Assembly (NCBI GenBank): GCA_903834925.1
Contig: CAILLA010000304.1
Coordinates: 1-64,000, forward strand
Direction of reading: 5' to 3'
Length of the DNA stretch: 64,000 nucleotides
Source: an uncultured Schlesneria sp.
GTDB taxonomy: Bacteria > Planctomycetota > Planctomycetia > Planctomycetales > Planctomycetaceae
Shown: positions 18,401 through 27,158 of the stretch, piece by piece
Layout of the letters: each line of letters starts with the position of its first letter
How positions within the stretch are numbered: the stretch's first letter is position 1
Translations under genes and position numbers: made by a program
Notes under the pieces: model-generated
Told to the model about the DNA's origin: nothing
Seen by the model: only the letters and a program-made list of their open reading frames with translations
Databases searched by the model: none

Positions 18401-19819
18401 AATTTCTACTGTGAAAAGCTGGGGCTGACTCCGAACGAGGTTTGTAACAAGCGAGTCCAGAGCGTTGTTGGTGAAGCGGTTTATGCTCAAAAGAAACCAC
18501 TTCTCGACCGGGTCTTCGCAGGAGAATCCGTCACCGCCGAATTATGCAGGCACTTCCCGACAGATTCACCCGATCATGAGCACTGGATTCTCGCGCATTA
18601 CGTCCCTGATCGAGATGAGAAGGGGGTCGTCCGCGGCAGCTTCGTGGCGATGAACGATATCACCGAACTGAAAGACCTGGTCACTTCTAAACAGAAACAA
18701 GTCGAACAGCGAGACCTGTTTTTGGCGACGCTATCGCATGAATTACGGAATCCGCTAGGAGCGGTAACTTCGGCGCTGCGGTTGCTTCAGTCGGGTCGCG
18801 ACAATTCCGAACTTCTGCAGAAGACCCTCGCTGCGATCGATCGCCAGACCAGCCAGATGACGGCGCTGCTTGATGATCTGCTGGATGTTTCCCGCGTCAC
18901 CAAAGGGAAAATTGAACTGCGTCGATCCCCCGTCGAATTGGAGCATATCGTTCGTGAATCGGTTGAATCGGCCATGCCGATGTTCGAAAGGCGCAACCAG
19001 CAGGTTCAAGTCTTGATCGTCGGCGAACCCGCCTGGGTCGATGGAGACGCGGTCCGGTTGCGTCAGATCGTCATTAATCTTCTGACAAATGCCTCCCGTT
19101 ACAGTCCGCCGGGTGAATCTGTTGTCGTCTCGCTGGAATCTCAATCGAATTCGTCAGGGTTCATCCGCGTTAAAGATCACGGGATCGGGATTCCTCGCGA
19201 AATGCAGGAACGGATCTTTGAGCCATTCGAGCAACTTCGGCGGACTCATAACGAGGCCTCAGAAGGACTTGGTCTGGGTCTGTCGCTCTCGCGTCGACTG
19301 GCCGAACTGCATGGCGGCAACGTCACGGTTTTCAGTCAGGGCGAAGGTCAGGGAAGTGAGTTCACCGTTCAATTGCCACTGATTGAACCGCCGCATGATG
19401 ACGGCGACTTCCAGCATTCAATCCCCGAACAGACGGCTGAGCGACCCCGGTCGATCGTTCTTGTGGAAGACAACGAAGACGCCCGTGATCTATTGCGGCA
19501 GTTGTTGGAGTTCGAAGATTTTGAAGTGGAAGTGGCTGCCGATGGCCTGAGCGGACTGGAACTGATCCGCCAGAAGCGACCGCAAGTGGCGATGATCGAT
19601 ATCGGTCTGCCCCGAATGAACGGCCACGAGATTGCCCGGACACTACGTGGCGAAGGCGTAACGAGCGTTCTGATTGCCTTAACCGGTTACGGCCAGGATT
19701 CAGATCGAGCGGCAGCACTCGTCGCCGGTTTCGACGAACACGTTACAAAACCCGTGGATTTTGACGCGTTGGTACGATTGCTTGAACGAGTCGTTGCGGC
19801 GAAGTTGAAACAGAAATAG
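15410..19819 (+). CDS. CheB-CheR-PAS-histidine kinase-receiver signalling protein
   Basis: A 1469-residue fusion. Residues about 18-200 are a CheB methylesterase with the triad S27 (GASAGG), H54 (VVQHLSPD) and D146 (SGTGSDGSRG). Residues about 215-480 are a CheR methyltransferase with the SAM motif AWVAGCATGEEAYSIA. A coiled coil of repeated SNEELQ/TNEEL units lies near 655-705. Two or three PAS domains follow (about 725-1090), then a HisKA domain with SHELRNPLGA, a HATPase domain ending in GLGLGLSLSRRLAELHGG, and a C-terminal receiver with MIDIGLPRMNGHE. No chemotaxis genes are nearby, so it probably senses signals outside flagellar chemotaxis. GGAGATTT precedes the ATG. The divergent CsrA-receiver gene is a candidate output. 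Confidence 0.93.
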   Translation: MSTSEILAIKSPAVESVPTYIVGIGASAGGLEALERLFDKMPTRTGMAFVVVQHLSPDFKSLMDELLSRRTTLPVHRVENGMVVEPNSIYLIPPRREMIFSDGKLLLTEVDPHQGLTLPIDYFFRSLAQSCGRNAIAIVLSGTGSDGSRGIQDVHRAGGLVIAQTGRSAKFDGMPGAARETGVVDLSLDPEDIPTALVQYGVRHDIGDLSAQFETVPADEEGLAAILRLLRDQYGIDFSFYKLNTVVRRTERRLQLTRIDSVKDYLQRLDRDPVELNALYHDLLVGVTRFFRDEEAFDRLGEEIDQSLKNHEPNTEFRAWVAGCATGEEAYSIAILLDERILASGKDITARVFATDVHRVSLDQAGHGVYSQESIGNISPDRLVTYFTQNERGFTVNQRIRQMVVFAPHNIIKDAPFTRMELVTCRNLLIYLQPGAQKKALSLFHFGLKANGILFLGPSESTGELEDEFEPIDRHWNIYRKRRDVRLNFELRPTMATSGRSLRASGLPEYITPAGRGIDSHIAGAYDTLLAEFMPPGLLIDSSNRLLHVFGDAGKYLRHPSGRTSNDVLDCMESTLKLAVVGAIRRTQTTQQPVHLSGLTVGNEIIDLGVRPVNNSKVDVTDYLITFIPNDVKKMQALPESETWIDMQHVSGREIQELEGELRRAKENTQALIEELETSNEELQATNEELVASNEELQSTNEELHSVNEELYTVNAEHQRKIQQLTVLTDDMENLLHSTQVHTLFLDRQLRIRRFTPRIGEIFSLVLHDIGRSIEAFHNRLQYAHLLGDLRLVLETGRLQESEIQDAGGRWFLMRILPYMTDKGSEGVVLTLTDIDVTRRAQMNLNCVIDFFPHAVVATNEQGLIQIVNQRTQSIFGYEAAEMIGQPVEILLPERRRAKHQLDREEYAKHPKPRVMELLGELYAIRKNGEEFPVEVGLNSINTEKGLLMIASINDITVRQATQLELARREQQLRLVINGVPMLIAYIDTDRVYRYVNNFYCEKLGLTPNEVCNKRVQSVVGEAVYAQKKPLLDRVFAGESVTAELCRHFPTDSPDHEHWILAHYVPDRDEKGVVRGSFVAMNDITELKDLVTSKQKQVEQRDLFLATLSHELRNPLGAVTSALRLLQSGRDNSELLQKTLAAIDRQTSQMTALLDDLLDVSRVTKGKIELRRSPVELEHIVRESVESAMPMFERRNQQVQVLIVGEPAWVDGDAVRLRQIVINLLTNASRYSPPGESVVVSLESQSNSSGFIRVKDHGIGIPREMQERIFEPFEQLRRTHNEASEGLGLGLSLSRRLAELHGGNVTVFSQGEGQGSEFTVQLPLIEPPHDDGDFQHSIPEQTAERPRSIVLVEDNEDARDLLRQLLEFEDFEVEVAADGLSGLELIRQKRPQVAMIDIGLPRMNGHEIARTLRGEGVTSVLIALTGYGQDSDRAAALVAGFDEHVTKPVDFDALVRLLERVVAAKLKQK

Positions 19820-19940
19820 TCCACTGGTCACGGTGAAACCCTCGGGTACCACTGGATCACCGTCTTCGGTTAGCCAGTGTTCTTCCAGAGTAGCCATCAT
19901 CGTTCCGCGTGATGAGCATTTCTCGAGAACGAGTCAATCG
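19820..19940. repeat. Composite intergenic palindromic repeat, partial copy
   Basis: Contains a ccactgg...cagtg module and, at 19889-19919, the module AGTAGCCATCATCG plus TCCGCGTGATGAGCAT, followed by CTCGAGAACGAG. The same modules recur at 27403, 27541, 32147 and 32284. This copy is oriented opposite to the right half of the larger copies. Confidence 0.6.
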
Positions 19941-20041
19941 TTGCTGAGGGACCATTTCCTATTGGCATTCCCCGAATTAATGCTTAAGACTTCGGCCAAG
20001 CGCAGTGTTGAGTTCACTCGTTCCACATCTCAAACTCTCGA

Positions 20042-20563
20042 ATGAAGAAAAGCGAGCTGATGTCGTCGCCAACTATTTCAAAGTCAAATCACCCAAGTCT
20101 GCACCCACTGCGCTGGGTCGCTCTTCTCGGGATCTTGATGTTTGCCATCGCACCGTGGCTTCCCGCACTTGATCTGACTCGAAAGGACGGTGCCCTCGAC
20201 CATTATCCCGGCTGGCCGCTTCTCTTCTTCGGCTGGCTCGGCGTATTTGGCGTTTTGGATTTGAAGTTTTACGCTATCGGCTGGCTGGCAAATCCGTTGT
20301 TTGCAATCGGATCATTGGTGCTGTTGTTTGATCGTTTTGACAAACGAAGAATTGCGACAATCGTTCTGTTCGCAGCAGCGGTCTTCTCACTCGGCGGCTT
20401 CCTGCTGACCGAGGTCCTGATGGACGAAGCAGGGCATACTGCTGCGGTCACGAGTCACAATATCGGCTACTGGTTATGGCTGGCAGCGATCTGGTTCAAC
20501 TTCCTCGTCGCACTAGTTGTTCAATCATTGCCCGTTCCAGTCCGTGCCGAGACAAAACCATGA
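20042..20563 (+). CDS. Four-TM membrane protein of unknown function
   Basis: A 173-residue protein with about four hydrophobic segments, beginning with WVALLGILMFAIAPWLPAL. The others are near residues 60-100, 105-125 and 140-162. The loop after the first segment contains several charged residues (DLTRKDGALDHYPGWP). No family is recognised. No ribosome binding site is visible ahead of the ATG, so the start is uncertain. The following 250 bp up to the nuclease gene hold no recognisable feature. Confidence 0.55.
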   Translation: MKKSELMSSPTISKSNHPSLHPLRWVALLGILMFAIAPWLPALDLTRKDGALDHYPGWPLLFFGWLGVFGVLDLKFYAIGWLANPLFAIGSLVLLFDRFDKRRIATIVLFAAAVFSLGGFLLTEVLMDEAGHTAAVTSHNIGYWLWLAAIWFNFLVALVVQSLPVPVRAETKP

Positions 20564-20815
20564 GTGTCGCCATTCGTCGGTTTTGTGCGTCCGTCATCGC
20601 CGAATGGCAATGAATGACCAATGTGTTATGTTAATTGTGTTGATCAAGGAGTTGGCCCTTGAAATGTTTGGTTGGTTCAAAGGGTATCAGTGCGCCGTCT
20701 TCGTTTCATAGCGTCCCTCAGGCGGTTTAAGCGGATTTCTAAATCTCTTTGTCTCGGGCAACTGACAAGATTCTTGACGCAGTTCTCTCACACATTTCTT
20801 TTGGTGGAAACTACA

Positions 20816-21997
20816 GTGACCGGACGAATTTATATGTTGGACGACAAATCGAATCTGACGCCGATGGAACAGGCGCCCTATGATTCAGAACGTCTTTTAC
20901 AAGAGTTGCTGGCAAACCACCCAGATATACTTGCTGGAGAGCAAATCAATAGCAAAAATCCGCGTCGCTGGTTGCTGGTGACCCGTGAAATGTCCGTGCC
21001 CGACGAAGTCGATGGTACCGGGCGATGGTCCCTTGACCATCTATTTCTCGATCAGGAAGGCATCCCCACGCTCGTTGAAGTTAAGCGGAGCAGTGATACC
21101 CGCATCCGGCGTGAAGTCGTCGGCCAGATGCTTGACTACGCTGCAAACGCAGTTGCGTACTGGCCAGTGGAACAAATCCGCGCCGTTTTTGAATCTCGCT
21201 GTGAATCCGAAGGACTTATCCCAGCCAAAGAACTCTCCAACCTTCTCAGTGAAGATCACGACCCCAACGCCTTCTGGCAGCAAGTGAAGACAAACCTTCA
21301 AGCGGGACGCATTCGACTAGTCTTTGTCGCGGATGAGATTCCCAATGAACTGCGACGAATCGTCGAATTTCTCAACAAACATCTTGATCCAGTGGAAGTG
21401 CTTGCCGTTGAAATCAAACAATTTATCGGCGGCGGCATGAAGACGTTGGTGCCTCGTGTCATCGGCTTCGTCGATAAAGATCCGAGTGGCGGCCGTAAGG
21501 CCTTCCCCAAAACTATCTCGGAGTCCGAATTTTTACGTGAGTTGAATTCCAAACTCTCTCCTTTGGAATCGCGGGTAGCGATCTCAATTCTTGATTGGTC
21601 ACGTCGGCACGGAATGGTTGATAATTTCACGATGTATCAACGTGGGGCGGCATTCATGCCAGAAGCGCGTCGCGGAGATGGCGTTTACCCCTTCTACGTG
21701 CAAACTTGGGGAATGCTGATGGTCTCAATTAGTTCACTGAGACGACTCCCGCCATTCGACGATGAGTGCCGTCGCGACGAACTTCTCGCGAAGCTACAGC
21801 AGTTACCTGGTTTGATCGCGACGGAAAAGGCGCGAGACGGCTTCCCGATGATTCCACTGAAGCAACTCGCAGAAAAGCCGATCCTCGATAAGTTGCTAGA
21901 GATCTTAAATTGGATTCTGACTTCACTCAGGGGAGCAGCAGATAAGGAAGCTCGTGAATCAACCTTTACTTCAAATGCAGGAACGGTGATGGATTGA
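20816..21997 (+). CDS. PD-(D/E)XK nuclease-like protein
   Basis: The N-terminal 130 residues carry a PD-(D/E)XK nuclease core: an acidic residue in WSLDHLFLDQEG, then PTLVEVKRSSD, the E-x-K catalytic strand, then the helix RREVVGQMLDYAAN with the Gln typical of RecB/NucS-type folds. The C-terminal two thirds form an unrecognised domain that may bind DNA or regulate activity. The frame opens at 20672, but GGTGGA lies 8 nt before a GTG at 20816, giving 393 residues. It is a stand-alone gene convergent with the hydrolase gene. Repair, restriction or anti-phage defence are all possible; the sequence does not decide. Confidence 0.65.
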   Translation: MTGRIYMLDDKSNLTPMEQAPYDSERLLQELLANHPDILAGEQINSKNPRRWLLVTREMSVPDEVDGTGRWSLDHLFLDQEGIPTLVEVKRSSDTRIRREVVGQMLDYAANAVAYWPVEQIRAVFESRCESEGLIPAKELSNLLSEDHDPNAFWQQVKTNLQAGRIRLVFVADEIPNELRRIVEFLNKHLDPVEVLAVEIKQFIGGGMKTLVPRVIGFVDKDPSGGRKAFPKTISESEFLRELNSKLSPLESRVAISILDWSRRHGMVDNFTMYQRGAAFMPEARRGDGVYPFYVQTWGMLMVSISSLRRLPPFDDECRRDELLAKLQQLPGLIATEKARDGFPMIPLKQLAEKPILDKLLEILNWILTSLRGAADKEARESTFTSNAGTVMD

Positions 21998-22042
21998 AAC
22001 GCAGGAGAACAGATCGATCAGCAATATATCGTAAGGCAAACC

Positions 22043-24007
22043 CTACCTTTCAAGAATGGGCTTCTGCCAGGCTTCGTCGAAGTAGCCTGCGCGAATGACC
22101 TTTTCCGGAAAGTCGGTTACCGAGGGCTGCCACTGATCTGCGCCGGGTTCCACCTTCATGATTCCCCAGTCACCCAGACGCGGGAAGAGCAGATAGTTGA
22201 AAGCTGAGAACTCCTTCTCGTGGAACGTGTGGCCGCTGTTGATGACGATGTAGCGATCCTTGTTCAACGGGCTGGCGCAGATGAAGGCGGGTGCATGATC
22301 GACTGCGGCATGGACTGTGTTGCCAATCGACAGACTTTCAGGGGTCCACTTCAACGGCAGGGTGGGTAATGCTTTGGCAATCCACGAATTGCTGCCGGGG
22401 TCGCCGAAAAGAATCAGATGTTTTTCGTTCAAATCGGTTGCGGTGATTTCGGTGTCGTTCTTAATTGGCAGATCGCCACGCATGTAGCGAGCCCATTCAT
22501 ATTCGAAGCGTCGTAGATTGGCTGAAGCCCAGGCGTGGATTTCGGGATTCCAGGGCTTTCCGGTGCCGCGTACACACACGAACGGAGCGCTGAAGGCGTC
22601 ATCAATCGGACCCTGTAACCCCGGTCGCTTTCCGCTAAGCACGACATCGCTGCGCGAGCCGAGGGACTGCCACTGTCCGTCGCGAAGAGCGAACACGAGC
22701 GCCGTATCCGACTTCGGCAGCGTGATTTCGACCCCTGCAATTTTCAGCTTCGCTCCGTCGTTTTGCAGCATCGGAGGATGAATCGCGAACTGCGTGATAT
22801 TCTCGATCTTCGAGATTTCAATGCTGCCGTCGTCGGCAACACTCGCGTTGAACTCGGCGCGAGCGTAGTGTCGCTTCAGTCCGAGCAGCTCGACCCAATG
22901 ACAACGATTGTACTTCAATGTCCAGGTGACGAATCTCAACTGCCGTGGGGCATGGTTAAGTCCCTTCACGGCATATTCGCCAATCCGACGCATCTGCTCA
23001 GCGTGAGTGACCGGATCGATCACATGTCCGGTTCCGGGCGAGATGAGGTTCACCATCTGCAAACCTTCTTTTGCGAACGCCTCACCCATAATGACGTGTG
23101 CCTGAAAAAAGACGTCCTGGTCACCGATGGCCGCGATGGCAGGTACGACACCGGCATTCGCTGCATAGTCGACCGAGTCGAGCATGTGCAGTCCCAATTC
23201 CTGATGTGGAGGAAGCGGGCCGACTTTGATGAACGACGGGATCGGTGTCTCGGAAAAACGATGAGTATCGACGTAACCACAATAAGGCCCAAGAGCGACA
23301 AAGCGGTCCGGATGCTTCAGGCCAAGATGCCAAGTCCCCGAAGCCCCCATCGACATTCCACGGAGAACAATCCGATTGCGATCGATGTTGTAACTGCGGC
23401 AGACCGCGTCAATCGCTTCAAACACGTCGGTTTCACCCGCCCAACGATAACAGTTCTCGACACGACCCAGTGGATGCAACTCGATGTAGTCGACATCAGG
23501 TGCGGGCGTTCCCTTTTCGTCCCCTTGATCAAAGCGGGCACCGAATCGAAGTTCGCTCATCCCCACCGGTTTGGAGCTGCCATGCAGCACAACATCCAGT
23601 CGCATCGGATGCGTTCCGTCGTAGCTCTGTGGGATAATGACGCCATAAGGTTGAGTAGATCCATCGACGGCAGAGACAAATCCGCGCAGCACGCTTCCTT
23701 TCTTTGTAGTCCAGGGGGTCTTGTTCGCCGCGATGGATTCCGCACGTTGTAAACCGCGATCCAATGCTCTATTCAATAGCTCGATATCTTTCGTATTGAG
23801 CGGCTGATCATACCGCGAAGCCCAGACGGCACCTTTGTGAAAGATTTCTGTATCAGCGATCAAATCCGTGTTTGCTGATTTCAATTGCGAGAGCCGGGCC
23901 TCCAATTGTCGCACTGCATGTTGCGGCTCTTCTGCCGAGACAGCTGCCGCCAGAAGGAAAACACCGCAGACCGCGAAACAGAAACTGATGTCAGAGAAGA
24001 CCCACAT
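22043..24007 (-). CDS. Secreted alpha/beta hydrolase (prolyl oligopeptidase-like)
   Basis: A secreted serine hydrolase with a nucleophile elbow GMSMGASGTWHLGLKHPD, an upstream oxyanion-type VVLHGSSKP strand, and candidate acid and His residues in AIGDQDVFF and SPGTGHVIDP. It resembles PHB-depolymerase or prolyl-oligopeptidase type catalytic domains, followed by an unrecognised beta-rich C-terminal half (about residues 390-655). The frame opens with a GTG at 24121, but the ATG at 24007 directly begins a signal-peptide-like sequence ending in AAAVSAEE, so it is preferred. No ribosome binding site decides the start. The substrate is unknown, probably an ester or peptide. Confidence 0.75.
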   Translation of the reverse strand: MWVFSDISFCFAVCGVFLLAAAVSAEEPQHAVRQLEARLSQLKSANTDLIADTEIFHKGAVWASRYDQPLNTKDIELLNRALDRGLQRAESIAANKTPWTTKKGSVLRGFVSAVDGSTQPYGVIIPQSYDGTHPMRLDVVLHGSSKPVGMSELRFGARFDQGDEKGTPAPDVDYIELHPLGRVENCYRWAGETDVFEAIDAVCRSYNIDRNRIVLRGMSMGASGTWHLGLKHPDRFVALGPYCGYVDTHRFSETPIPSFIKVGPLPPHQELGLHMLDSVDYAANAGVVPAIAAIGDQDVFFQAHVIMGEAFAKEGLQMVNLISPGTGHVIDPVTHAEQMRRIGEYAVKGLNHAPRQLRFVTWTLKYNRCHWVELLGLKRHYARAEFNASVADDGSIEISKIENITQFAIHPPMLQNDGAKLKIAGVEITLPKSDTALVFALRDGQWQSLGSRSDVVLSGKRPGLQGPIDDAFSAPFVCVRGTGKPWNPEIHAWASANLRRFEYEWARYMRGDLPIKNDTEITATDLNEKHLILFGDPGSNSWIAKALPTLPLKWTPESLSIGNTVHAAVDHAPAFICASPLNKDRYIVINSGHTFHEKEFSAFNYLLFPRLGDWGIMKVEPGADQWQPSVTDFPEKVIRAGYFDEAWQKPILER

Positions 24008-24154
24008 GGACGACAGTAAGCGACGTCTCGATCTCTGGAATGTAGGTTGATTGTGAGGGGCGCAATGCACGGCCGTGTCCTTCCTTCTTGTGTGTGCATT
24101 CAGCCTATCGGACGTCACCACAAGTTACCACGCGGGCAACGCCAGGAGTTGTCA

Positions 24155-24215
24155 CGTGCCACTGCTTCGGAGTCCTTTCCAGAAATCCCCAAACTCGACT
24201 CAATGAGTCAAGTTT
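24155..24215. repeat. Intergenic repeat fragment with TGACTCAATGAGTCA palindrome
   Basis: Includes gtgccactgcttcggag and a 25-bp near-palindrome at 24191-24215 centred on TGACTCAATGAGTCA. The same palindrome occurs perfectly at 32103-32135 and in degenerate form near 27365. Confidence 0.55.
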
Positions 24216-24319
24216 TAAACCTGAAGAAGTCCGATGCCGTGGCACGTCACATCCGTACGGGTCCCCCGCAGCCCTGATAACGATTGGAATCGGCAATCTC
24301 GTCGATCACCGCTTTACTG

Positions 24320-25969
24320 TCATCCGACAGGGTAAAAGAGTTTATAGGTCTTGTAACCGCCGCCGATGTTTGCCGGTACGAATCCCTTTTGCATGAGGAT
24401 TCTGGTGGCCAGATAGCCTCGCTGGCCGACCTGACAATAGACGGCAATCTTCCGATCTTGTGGAAGCTCTTTCAACCGGGATCGCAGGTCATCGACAGGG
24501 ATATTCACGGCTCCGGGAATGTGGCCGTTGGCAAATTCCTGCGCCGTTCGAACGTCTAATAAAAACGACTTGTCCGCCCCTTCGGCTGCCAATACTGTTT
24601 CAACGTCGATTTGGGGATGCTCACCTCGCAACAATCCACCCGCGACAAACCCTAACATGTTGATCGGATCTTTGGCCGATCCATATTGCGGTGCGTAGGC
24701 CAGTTCCATTTCTTCCAGATCGAACACGGTCATTTTCGCTTGAATGGCGACTGCGAGCACATCAATTCGCTTGTCGACACCAGCACCGCCTGCTCCTTGA
24801 GCACCGAGAATCAGGCCTGTTGTCGGATCGAAGAGAAGCTTCAGTACCATGCCTTCCGCGCCGGGGTAGTAACCGGCGTGGTGTGCGGGATGAATGTAGA
24901 CCTTTCGGAAGGGACGGTTTGCTCGACGCAATACTTTTTCCGAAGCGCCGGTCATGGCGGCGGTACGGTCGAAGAAACCGAGAATCGCAGTCCCCTGAGT
25001 TCCACGGTACTTTATCGAACGACCAAACACGTTATCGGCGGCGATCCGTCCCTGGCGGTTTGCTGGTCCCGCTAGCGGCACTTGCGTCTTGTCGCCAGAA
25101 ATGACGTCATTCACCTCAATCACGTCGCCAACCGCGTAAATGTCGGGGTCACTGGTTTGCAGGTAATCGTTCACCCAAATGCCACCACGCGGCCCAACTT
25201 CCAGACCCGCATCAACGGCAAGTTTGTTTTCGGGACGCACGCCGATGCCGAAGATGACCAGTTGGGCTGTCAGCCGTTGACCGGAATTCAAGCAAACAGT
25301 CAATCCGTCGGAACTCTGCTCGATCGACTCGGCGGTCTGACCGAGCACCAACGTGACTCCCTTGGCTGCGAGTGCCTCAACGATGGGCCTTGTCATTTCC
25401 TTGTCGAACGGCGTCAAAACCTGGTCGTTCTTCTCGACAACAGTTGTCGAAATTCCACGTCGAACGAGATTCTCGGCCAATTCCAGACTGATGAAGCCGC
25501 CCCCCAGAAGAACGGCCTGTTTCACATCACTGGTCACCCGCGCCTTGATCTGGTCGGTGTCTTGCAGGTTCCTTAATGTGAAAACGCCAGGAAGATCGAT
25601 ACCGGGCATCGGCGGACGAAAGGGAGCCGCACCGGTGGCGAGAATCAGTTTATCGAACGATTCCTCATAAACCTGACCCGAAGCCAGATTTCGGACACGA
25701 ACCGTTCTGGAGGCGCGGTCAATCGCTTCGACCGATGATTGCGTGCGGACGTCGAGCTTAAAACGAGAACGCAATCGCTCGGGCGTTGTGACGAGTAGCT
25801 TATCACGATCGGCAATCTCGCCCCCGATGTAATAGGGAAGGCCGCAGTTGGCGAACGAAACATCCGGTCCTCGTTCAAACACCACAATTTCAGCGTCTTC
25901 CGAAAGACGACGTGATCGAGCCGCTGCCGATGCGCCACCAGCCACTCCACCGACGATCAGAAGTTTCAT
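24320..25969 (-). CDS. CoA-disulfide reductase-like flavoprotein with C-terminal rhodanese domain
   Basis: FAD/NAD(P)H-dependent class III disulfide reductase fused to a rhodanese. The N-terminal FAD motif is VGGVAGGASAAA and the redox Cys is C42 in SFANCGLPYYIGG, as in CoA-disulfide and CoA-persulfide reductases. The second nucleotide site VLLGGGFISLELAE and the FAD motif YAVGDVIEV are present. Residues about 460-549 are a rhodanese with active Cys512 in VYCQVGQRGY. Known fusions of this type reduce CoA-persulfide or polysulfide. It is downstream of an ArsR regulator and a membrane rhodanese, which fits persulfide detoxification. The start has an AGGA about 8 nt upstream. Confidence 0.9.
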   Translation of the reverse strand: MKLLIVGGVAGGASAAARSRRLSEDAEIVVFERGPDVSFANCGLPYYIGGEIADRDKLLVTTPERLRSRFKLDVRTQSSVEAIDRASRTVRVRNLASGQVYEESFDKLILATGAAPFRPPMPGIDLPGVFTLRNLQDTDQIKARVTSDVKQAVLLGGGFISLELAENLVRRGISTTVVEKNDQVLTPFDKEMTRPIVEALAAKGVTLVLGQTAESIEQSSDGLTVCLNSGQRLTAQLVIFGIGVRPENKLAVDAGLEVGPRGGIWVNDYLQTSDPDIYAVGDVIEVNDVISGDKTQVPLAGPANRQGRIAADNVFGRSIKYRGTQGTAILGFFDRTAAMTGASEKVLRRANRPFRKVYIHPAHHAGYYPGAEGMVLKLLFDPTTGLILGAQGAGGAGVDKRIDVLAVAIQAKMTVFDLEEMELAYAPQYGSAKDPINMLGFVAGGLLRGEHPQIDVETVLAAEGADKSFLLDVRTAQEFANGHIPGAVNIPVDDLRSRLKELPQDRKIAVYCQVGQRGYLATRILMQKGFVPANIGGGYKTYKLFYPVG

Positions 25970-26030
25970 CTTAATAGTTCCTATGTAGAGGTTGGCGAGG
26001 GCTTTCGTCCAACTTGGAAAAGAGAATTCT

Positions 26031-26123
26031 GTGCCACTGCATCGGAGTCTTCGGAGACGCAGTGTCTTCGCCTTCTACCAGTCAAAGAGCACTGCATGAC
26101 CGAAGACGGTCATACAGTGGCAC
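26031..26123. repeat. 93-bp palindromic intergenic repeat
   Basis: Outer arms GTGCCACTG and CAGTGGCAC enclose inner arms GCAGTG and CACTGC, and a small TGACC...GGTCA hairpin. A closely similar copy is at about 32328-32418 and diverged copies are at 27570-27656 and 24155. It lies between the CoA-disulfide reductase and YgaP-like genes and would be transcribed with them. Confidence 0.65.
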
Positions 26124-26156
26124 CCAAATTGAGAAGATCGAAAAAGCACCAGGGGT

Positions 26157-26717
26157 TCAGCGTGTGCTACAGGCTGCCGAATCCTGGCTGCACTGGTTCC
26201 ACGGCATGCGAGCCAGCATCATCCCCATCCCGCAGGTGTCCGAGATCCCAGCGAAAACAAGACCCGCGCCGATAAACGCCGAAAGTCCGACAAATCCAGG
26301 GTGGACAAACCAGGCAAGAATTGCCCCGATCAGCACGAGTGATCCCGCTGTAATGCGGACCTGTCGTTCCAGAGACATCGCCTTCTTGCCACGCACGACG
26401 GGAAGTCCCGCAGCGACGCATGCCGTCGTTCCCCCTTCGACATTCACGACGTTCGAGAATCCCGCTTTCACGAACTTCTCGCATGCTTGTTGACCTCGAC
26501 CACCGGATTTACAGATAACGTAAAGTGGATCATTGGATGACCCGTTCCGGGCTTGCATCAACGAGTTGACGTCGAGCTGGTCAAGCGGAACGTTCCGGGC
26601 GACATCAACATGAACTTCCCTATACTCGACCGGCGTCCGGACGTCGATGAGTTCGATCTTCTTTCCGTCCTTGCAGAGGCTGGCAAGTTCTTGGGGCTTG
26701 ATGGTGGTGACGCTCAT
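26157..26717 (-). CDS. YgaP-like membrane rhodanese
   Basis: An N-terminal rhodanese (about residues 1-110, active Cys69 in YVICKSGGRG) is followed by a two-helix membrane part (about 125-172, SLVLIGAILAWFVH and LSAFIGAGLVFAGISDTCG). This is the architecture of YgaP-type inner-membrane sulfurtransferases (rhodanese plus DUF2892), in which the cytoplasmic domain carries persulfide. Several Cys in the C-terminal tail (about residues 165-183) could take part in sulfur relay. AAGGAGAA precedes the ATG at ideal spacing. It lies between the ArsR regulator and the CoA-disulfide reductase fusion and is probably co-transcribed with them. Confidence 0.88.
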   Translation of the reverse strand: MSVTTIKPQELASLCKDGKKIELIDVRTPVEYREVHVDVARNVPLDQLDVNSLMQARNGSSNDPLYVICKSGGRGQQACEKFVKAGFSNVVNVEGGTTACVAAGLPVVRGKKAMSLERQVRITAGSLVLIGAILAWFVHPGFVGLSAFIGAGLVFAGISDTCGMGMMLARMPWNQCSQDSAACSTR

Positions 26718-26814
26718 GAGTTTCTCCTTAAATTCAATCTTTGGTTATTGGAAGGCATTTTTCTAATAAAACATCGACACATTTTAATGTGATCACCTGC
26801 TTTGCGAAAAAACA

Positions 26815-27138
26815 TCAATTGCATTTGGCGCCGAATCGGGCCTCGATGCAGGTCATGATGCTCGCCAGATGAGTTTCAATAATCTGGTAGTACGCGTTCC
26901 GGCCTTCTTTCTCATTGACCAGAAACCCGCACCGCTGCATCAGCCGCAAATGTTCTGAGGCCATGTGGCTGGGAATTCCACAGGAATCAGCCAATTCCCC
27001 GACGGTGTACCGTCCCTGGAGCAGCATCTGAACCATACGCAGCCGATGCGGATGAGCCAATATTTTCAGGCATTCAGCCGCTTGTGCCATGGCCTCTAAT
27101 GGCGTGAGTTTCGGTAATGTTTTGACCTTGGTCGTCAT
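26815..27138 (-). CDS. ArsR/SmtB family transcriptional repressor
   Basis: A 107-residue winged-helix repressor. The helix-turn-helix lies in YTVGELADSCGIPSHMASEHLRLM, followed by the wing GFLVNEKEGRNAYY. Five Cys (23, 53, 70, 97, 106) are present; C53 opens the recognition-helix region and C97/C106 are in the last helix, which allows thiol or persulfide sensing as in SqrR/BigR relatives or metal binding. The frame opens earlier at 27186, but GGAGAA lies 7 nt before the ATG at 27138, and the longer form would run into the promoter. It probably represses itself and the two downstream sulfur genes through the palindrome between its -35 and -10 boxes. Confidence 0.9.
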   Translation of the reverse strand: MTTKVKTLPKLTPLEAMAQAAECLKILAHPHRLRMVQMLLQGRYTVGELADSCGIPSHMASEHLRLMQRCGFLVNEKEGRNAYYQIIETHLASIMTCIEARFGAKCN

Positions 27139-27158
27139 TCGTCGTTCTCCAGTACTCA

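Noticed and set aside
22763-23752. 329-residue plus-strand open frame
   Set aside because: It is fully antisense to the alpha/beta hydrolase gene, whose protein has a clear signal peptide and catalytic motif; the plus-strand translation has no recognisable domain.
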